Assembly (NCBI GenBank): GCA_031556065.1
Contig: JAVBTR010000071.1
Location: 1-26,365, forward strand
Origin: JAVBTR01 sp031556065
GTDB lineage: Bacteria > Bacillota > Clostridia > Christensenellales > Aristaeellaceae
DNA length: 26,365 nucleotides
Direction: 5' to 3'
Shown: piece after piece, positions 24,170 to 26,365 of the stretch
How positions within the stretch are numbered: the first letter of the stretch is position 1
Layout of the letters: every line of letters begins with the position of its first letter
Made by a program: the position numbers and the translations under genes
Notes under the pieces: model-generated
Told to the model about the DNA's origin: nothing
What the model saw: the letters and a program-made list of their open reading frames with translations, nothing else
Database searches by the model: none

Positions 24170-26365
24170 ATGGGTTGGTTTGATGAGCAGATCAAGCAAC
24201 GGATTCAATCGGATGATGAAGCCTTTGAAGGCGCCTTCGCATCCATGGCCGGGGTGATTATGGGCAAAAAGTTTACTGCTGCCTTTTCCACGGAAAGGGA
24301 GAAAACCAAAACAGCAGTAGACGAAATTTTGAAGTATTACCACATCAAATCGGTAGAGCTGCCGGAAGAGATTATAGAAATGAATGAGCAGCTGGAATTT
24401 CTGATGCGGCCCTGCGGGGTTATGCGGCGGATGGTTTATTTGGAGGGGGAATGGTATAAGGATGCCATGGGCCCCTATCTTGGCACCCTTAAGTCGGATG
24501 GGGCCGTGGTGGCGCTGATCCCTCAGGGGATTTCCGGCTATACCTTTTTCGACCACCAAAGCGGCAAAACGGTGAAGCTGAATAAAAAGACTGCCGCCAT
24601 GTTGGATGAGGAAGCCATTTGCTTTTATAAGCCTCTGCCGGTGGGCAAGGTGGGCATTAAAGAATTATTGGTATTCATTGCCCAAGCCCTTTCCATGGCG
24701 GATTATTTGATGGTGGCAGCCGCCTCTTTGGCCATGGTGCTCTTTGGCATGGTGCTGCCTATTGTGAATAAGCTTTTGTTTTCCCATGTGGTGTATTCCC
24801 AAAGCCTGACATTGCTGGTTTCCACTGGGGTGATGATGGTTTGCGCGGTGATCAGCGCCCAGTTTGCTACGGCTATTAAGCAGATGGTGCTGGCCAGAAT
24901 TAAAAGCAAAACAGACATGGCTATGCAGGCGGCTTCCATGATGCGGGTGCTTTCTCTGCCGGCATCCTTTTTTAAGGATTTTTCTTCCGGGGAACTGTCC
25001 AGCCGGGTACAGAGCATTAATATTTTATGCACCATGCTTTGCGAAGCCCTTTTGGGCACAGGACTGGCGTCCCTTTGCAGCCTGCTTTACATTACGCAGA
25101 TTTTCGCCTATGCGCCCAGCCTGGTGGTGCCGGCGTTGGCGATTATCCTGGGCACCTTTGTGTTTACTCTGCTTTCCACCTTCGCTTACATGCGCATGAG
25201 AAAAAACATGCTGGAAGCAAGCAACAAGGAGGCTGGCATGACCTTTGCCCTTATTTCTGGGGTGCAGAAGCTGAAGCTTTCCGGAGCGGAAAAACGGGCC
25301 TTCGCTAAGTGGGCAGCTGTCTATAAAAACAAGGCCAACGCCACCTATAACCCCCCTGGGTTTATCAAAATCAATTCCGCTATTATGGTGGCCATTCACT
25401 TAATCGGCCTGATCGTGCTTTATTACCAGGCGGTGAAAACAGGGGTATCTGTGGCGGATTACTACGCCTTTAATGCAGCCTACGCAGTGATGTCAGCAGC
25501 GTTTTTATCCCTGGCGGCGGTGGCCCAGATACTGGCCAACGTGAAGCCCATTTACGAAAACGTGCGCCCAGTGCTGGATGCGGTGCCGGAGGTGGCAACA
25601 GGGAAAAAGGTGCTGACGAAGATTTCCGGCGGGGTGGAAATGAACAATGTTTCCTTCCGCTATACCCCTGATGGGCCCCTGATTCTGGACGATCTGTCAG
25701 TGAAAATCAAGCCTGGCCAGTATGTGGCCATTGTGGGGCGGACAGGCTGCGGCAAATCTACCCTGATGCGGCTTTTGCTGGGCTTTGAAACGGCCCAGAA
25801 GGGCGCAGTGTACTACGATGGCAAGGATATTAACAGCGTGGATTTGCGGTCTCTGCGCAGAAAGATCGGCGTGGTGATGCAAAACGGCAAGCTGTTCCAG
25901 GGGGACGTGTTTGCCAATATTACCATTTCGGCCCCTTGGCTTTCCATGGATGAAGCCTGGGAGGCGGCTGAAATGGCCGGCATGGCGGAGGACATCCGCA
26001 AGATGCCCATGGGCATGAATACGGTGATTTCCGAAGGCTCCGGCGGGGTTTCCGGCGGCCAACGGCAGCGGTTGATGATTGCCCGGGCCATTGCCCCCAA
26101 GCCCAAGCTGTTGATGTTTGACGAGGCCACCAGCGCCCTTGATAACCTGACCCAGAAACGGGTTTCCGAATCGTTGAACGGGCTTAAGTGTACCCGTATC
26201 GTGATTGCCCACCGGCTTTCTACGATAAAGGAGTGCGATCGGATTATTGTGCTTGAAAAGGGCCGCATTATTGAAGATGGAAATTATGAGGAGCTGGTGA
26301 ACAGGGGCGGGTATTTCTCGGAGCTTGTAGCACGGCAGCGGTTGGATGATGACGCGTTCGTAGGC
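24170..26365 (+). CDS. second NHLM-type ABC exporter, permease/ATPase subunit (partial, runs off the window)
   Basis: The frame opens at the ATG at 24170, with AAGGAGGG upstream and 14 bases after the previous stop. It stays open for 732 codons to the last base, so the C-terminus is missing. It begins MGWFDEQIKQRIQSDDEAFE. The N-terminal about 165 residues are a non-peptidase domain (no C39 triad). A membrane domain follows (about 170-450), then an ATPase with Walker A GRTGCGKST (about 522-530), signature VSGGQRQRLMIARAI, Walker B LLMFDEATSALD and H-loop IAHRLSTI. This is the layout of NHLM bacteriocin-system ABC subunit 2. It probably pairs with the C39 exporter, possibly as a heterodimer. 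Only a few residues are likely missing. Confidence 0.93.
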   Translation, partial: MGWFDEQIKQRIQSDDEAFEGAFASMAGVIMGKKFTAAFSTEREKTKTAVDEILKYYHIKSVELPEEIIEMNEQLEFLMRPCGVMRRMVYLEGEWYKDAMGPYLGTLKSDGAVVALIPQGISGYTFFDHQSGKTVKLNKKTAAMLDEEAICFYKPLPVGKVGIKELLVFIAQALSMADYLMVAAASLAMVLFGMVLPIVNKLLFSHVVYSQSLTLLVSTGVMMVCAVISAQFATAIKQMVLARIKSKTDMAMQAASMMRVLSLPASFFKDFSSGELSSRVQSINILCTMLCEALLGTGLASLCSLLYITQIFAYAPSLVVPALAIILGTFVFTLLSTFAYMRMRKNMLEASNKEAGMTFALISGVQKLKLSGAEKRAFAKWAAVYKNKANATYNPPGFIKINSAIMVAIHLIGLIVLYYQAVKTGVSVADYYAFNAAYAVMSAAFLSLAAVAQILANVKPIYENVRPVLDAVPEVATGKKVLTKISGGVEMNNVSFRYTPDGPLILDDLSVKIKPGQYVAIVGRTGCGKSTLMRLLLGFETAQKGAVYYDGKDINSVDLRSLRRKIGVVMQNGKLFQGDVFANITISAPWLSMDEAWEAAEMAGMAEDIRKMPMGMNTVISEGSGGVSGGQRQRLMIARAIAPKPKLLMFDEATSALDNLTQKRVSESLNGLKCTRIVIAHRLSTIKECDRIIVLEKGRIIEDGNYEELVNRGGYFSELVARQRLDDDAFVG

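Noticed and set aside
24071..24559. Minus-strand frame over the start of the second ABC exporter
   Set aside because: The plus strand carries an uninterrupted 732-codon ABC exporter with a strong ribosome site; the minus frame is its shadow.
25697..26268. Two overlapping minus-strand frames near the right edge
   Set aside because: They are antisense to the conserved ATPase motifs of the second exporter.

Overview
The window reads as part of the chromosome of a Gram-positive anaerobe in the Bacillota, most likely a Clostridia-type gut bacterium. The basis is mid-range GC, strong AGGAGG-type ribosome sites, N-terminal signal peptides on unanchored or lipobox-poor binding proteins, a desulfoferrodoxin-type domain, and an NHLM-type (NHLP leader peptide) export module. 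I cannot name the genus. No rRNA, tRNA, CRISPR array, transposase or phage gene is visible, and no gene-free stretch reaches 300 bases. Genes are packed into short operons on both strands.

Layout. (1) 1-98 holds a perfect palindrome and a rightward terminator belonging to a gene left of the window. (2) 99-1967 (-) is a secreted repeat-rich protein with three peptidoglycan-binding-type domains. (3) 2142-5624 (-) is a compact L-rhamnose operon (kinase, isomerase, aldolase), with an AraC-type regulator at 5707-6675. Back-to-back from the regulator, a FucP-like sugar permease is followed directly by a response regulator and a sensor kinase (6788-10088, +). (4) 10195-13630 is a polar-amino-acid-type ABC system: a lone binding protein (-), then a binding-protein/permease fusion and an ATPase (+). 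(5) 13620-16569 (-) is an operon of a small unknown protein, an AAA+/VWA fusion ATPase and an XRE regulator fused to a desulfoferrodoxin-like module. It shares a promoter region with a divergent Cof-type HAD phosphatase (16677-17468, +). (6) 17465-21335 (-) is a complete FbpABC-like importer: binding protein, double permease, ATPase. (7) 21497-26365 (+) is an NHLM/C39-type peptide export module: short membrane-anchored secretion protein, peptidase-ABC exporter, and a second ABC exporter that runs off the right edge.

How it works together. The rhamnose genes convert L-rhamnose through rhamnulose and rhamnulose-1-phosphate to DHAP and lactaldehyde. The AraC protein is the likely sensor and the MFS protein a candidate importer. 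The export module would cleave a double-glycine leader and secrete a peptide; no precursor or modifying enzyme is visible here, so they should lie to the right or elsewhere.

The most unusual observations: both binding modules of the amino-acid system appear to be circularly permuted (lobe 2 before lobe 1). The cognate ATPase carries a C-terminal domain resembling a decayed RsbW-type ATPase. The XRE regulator appears to carry both the desulforedoxin Cys4 site and most of the superoxide-reductase iron ligands, beside a MoxR/VWA-type ATPase. Two divergent operons share one palindromic -35 hexamer.
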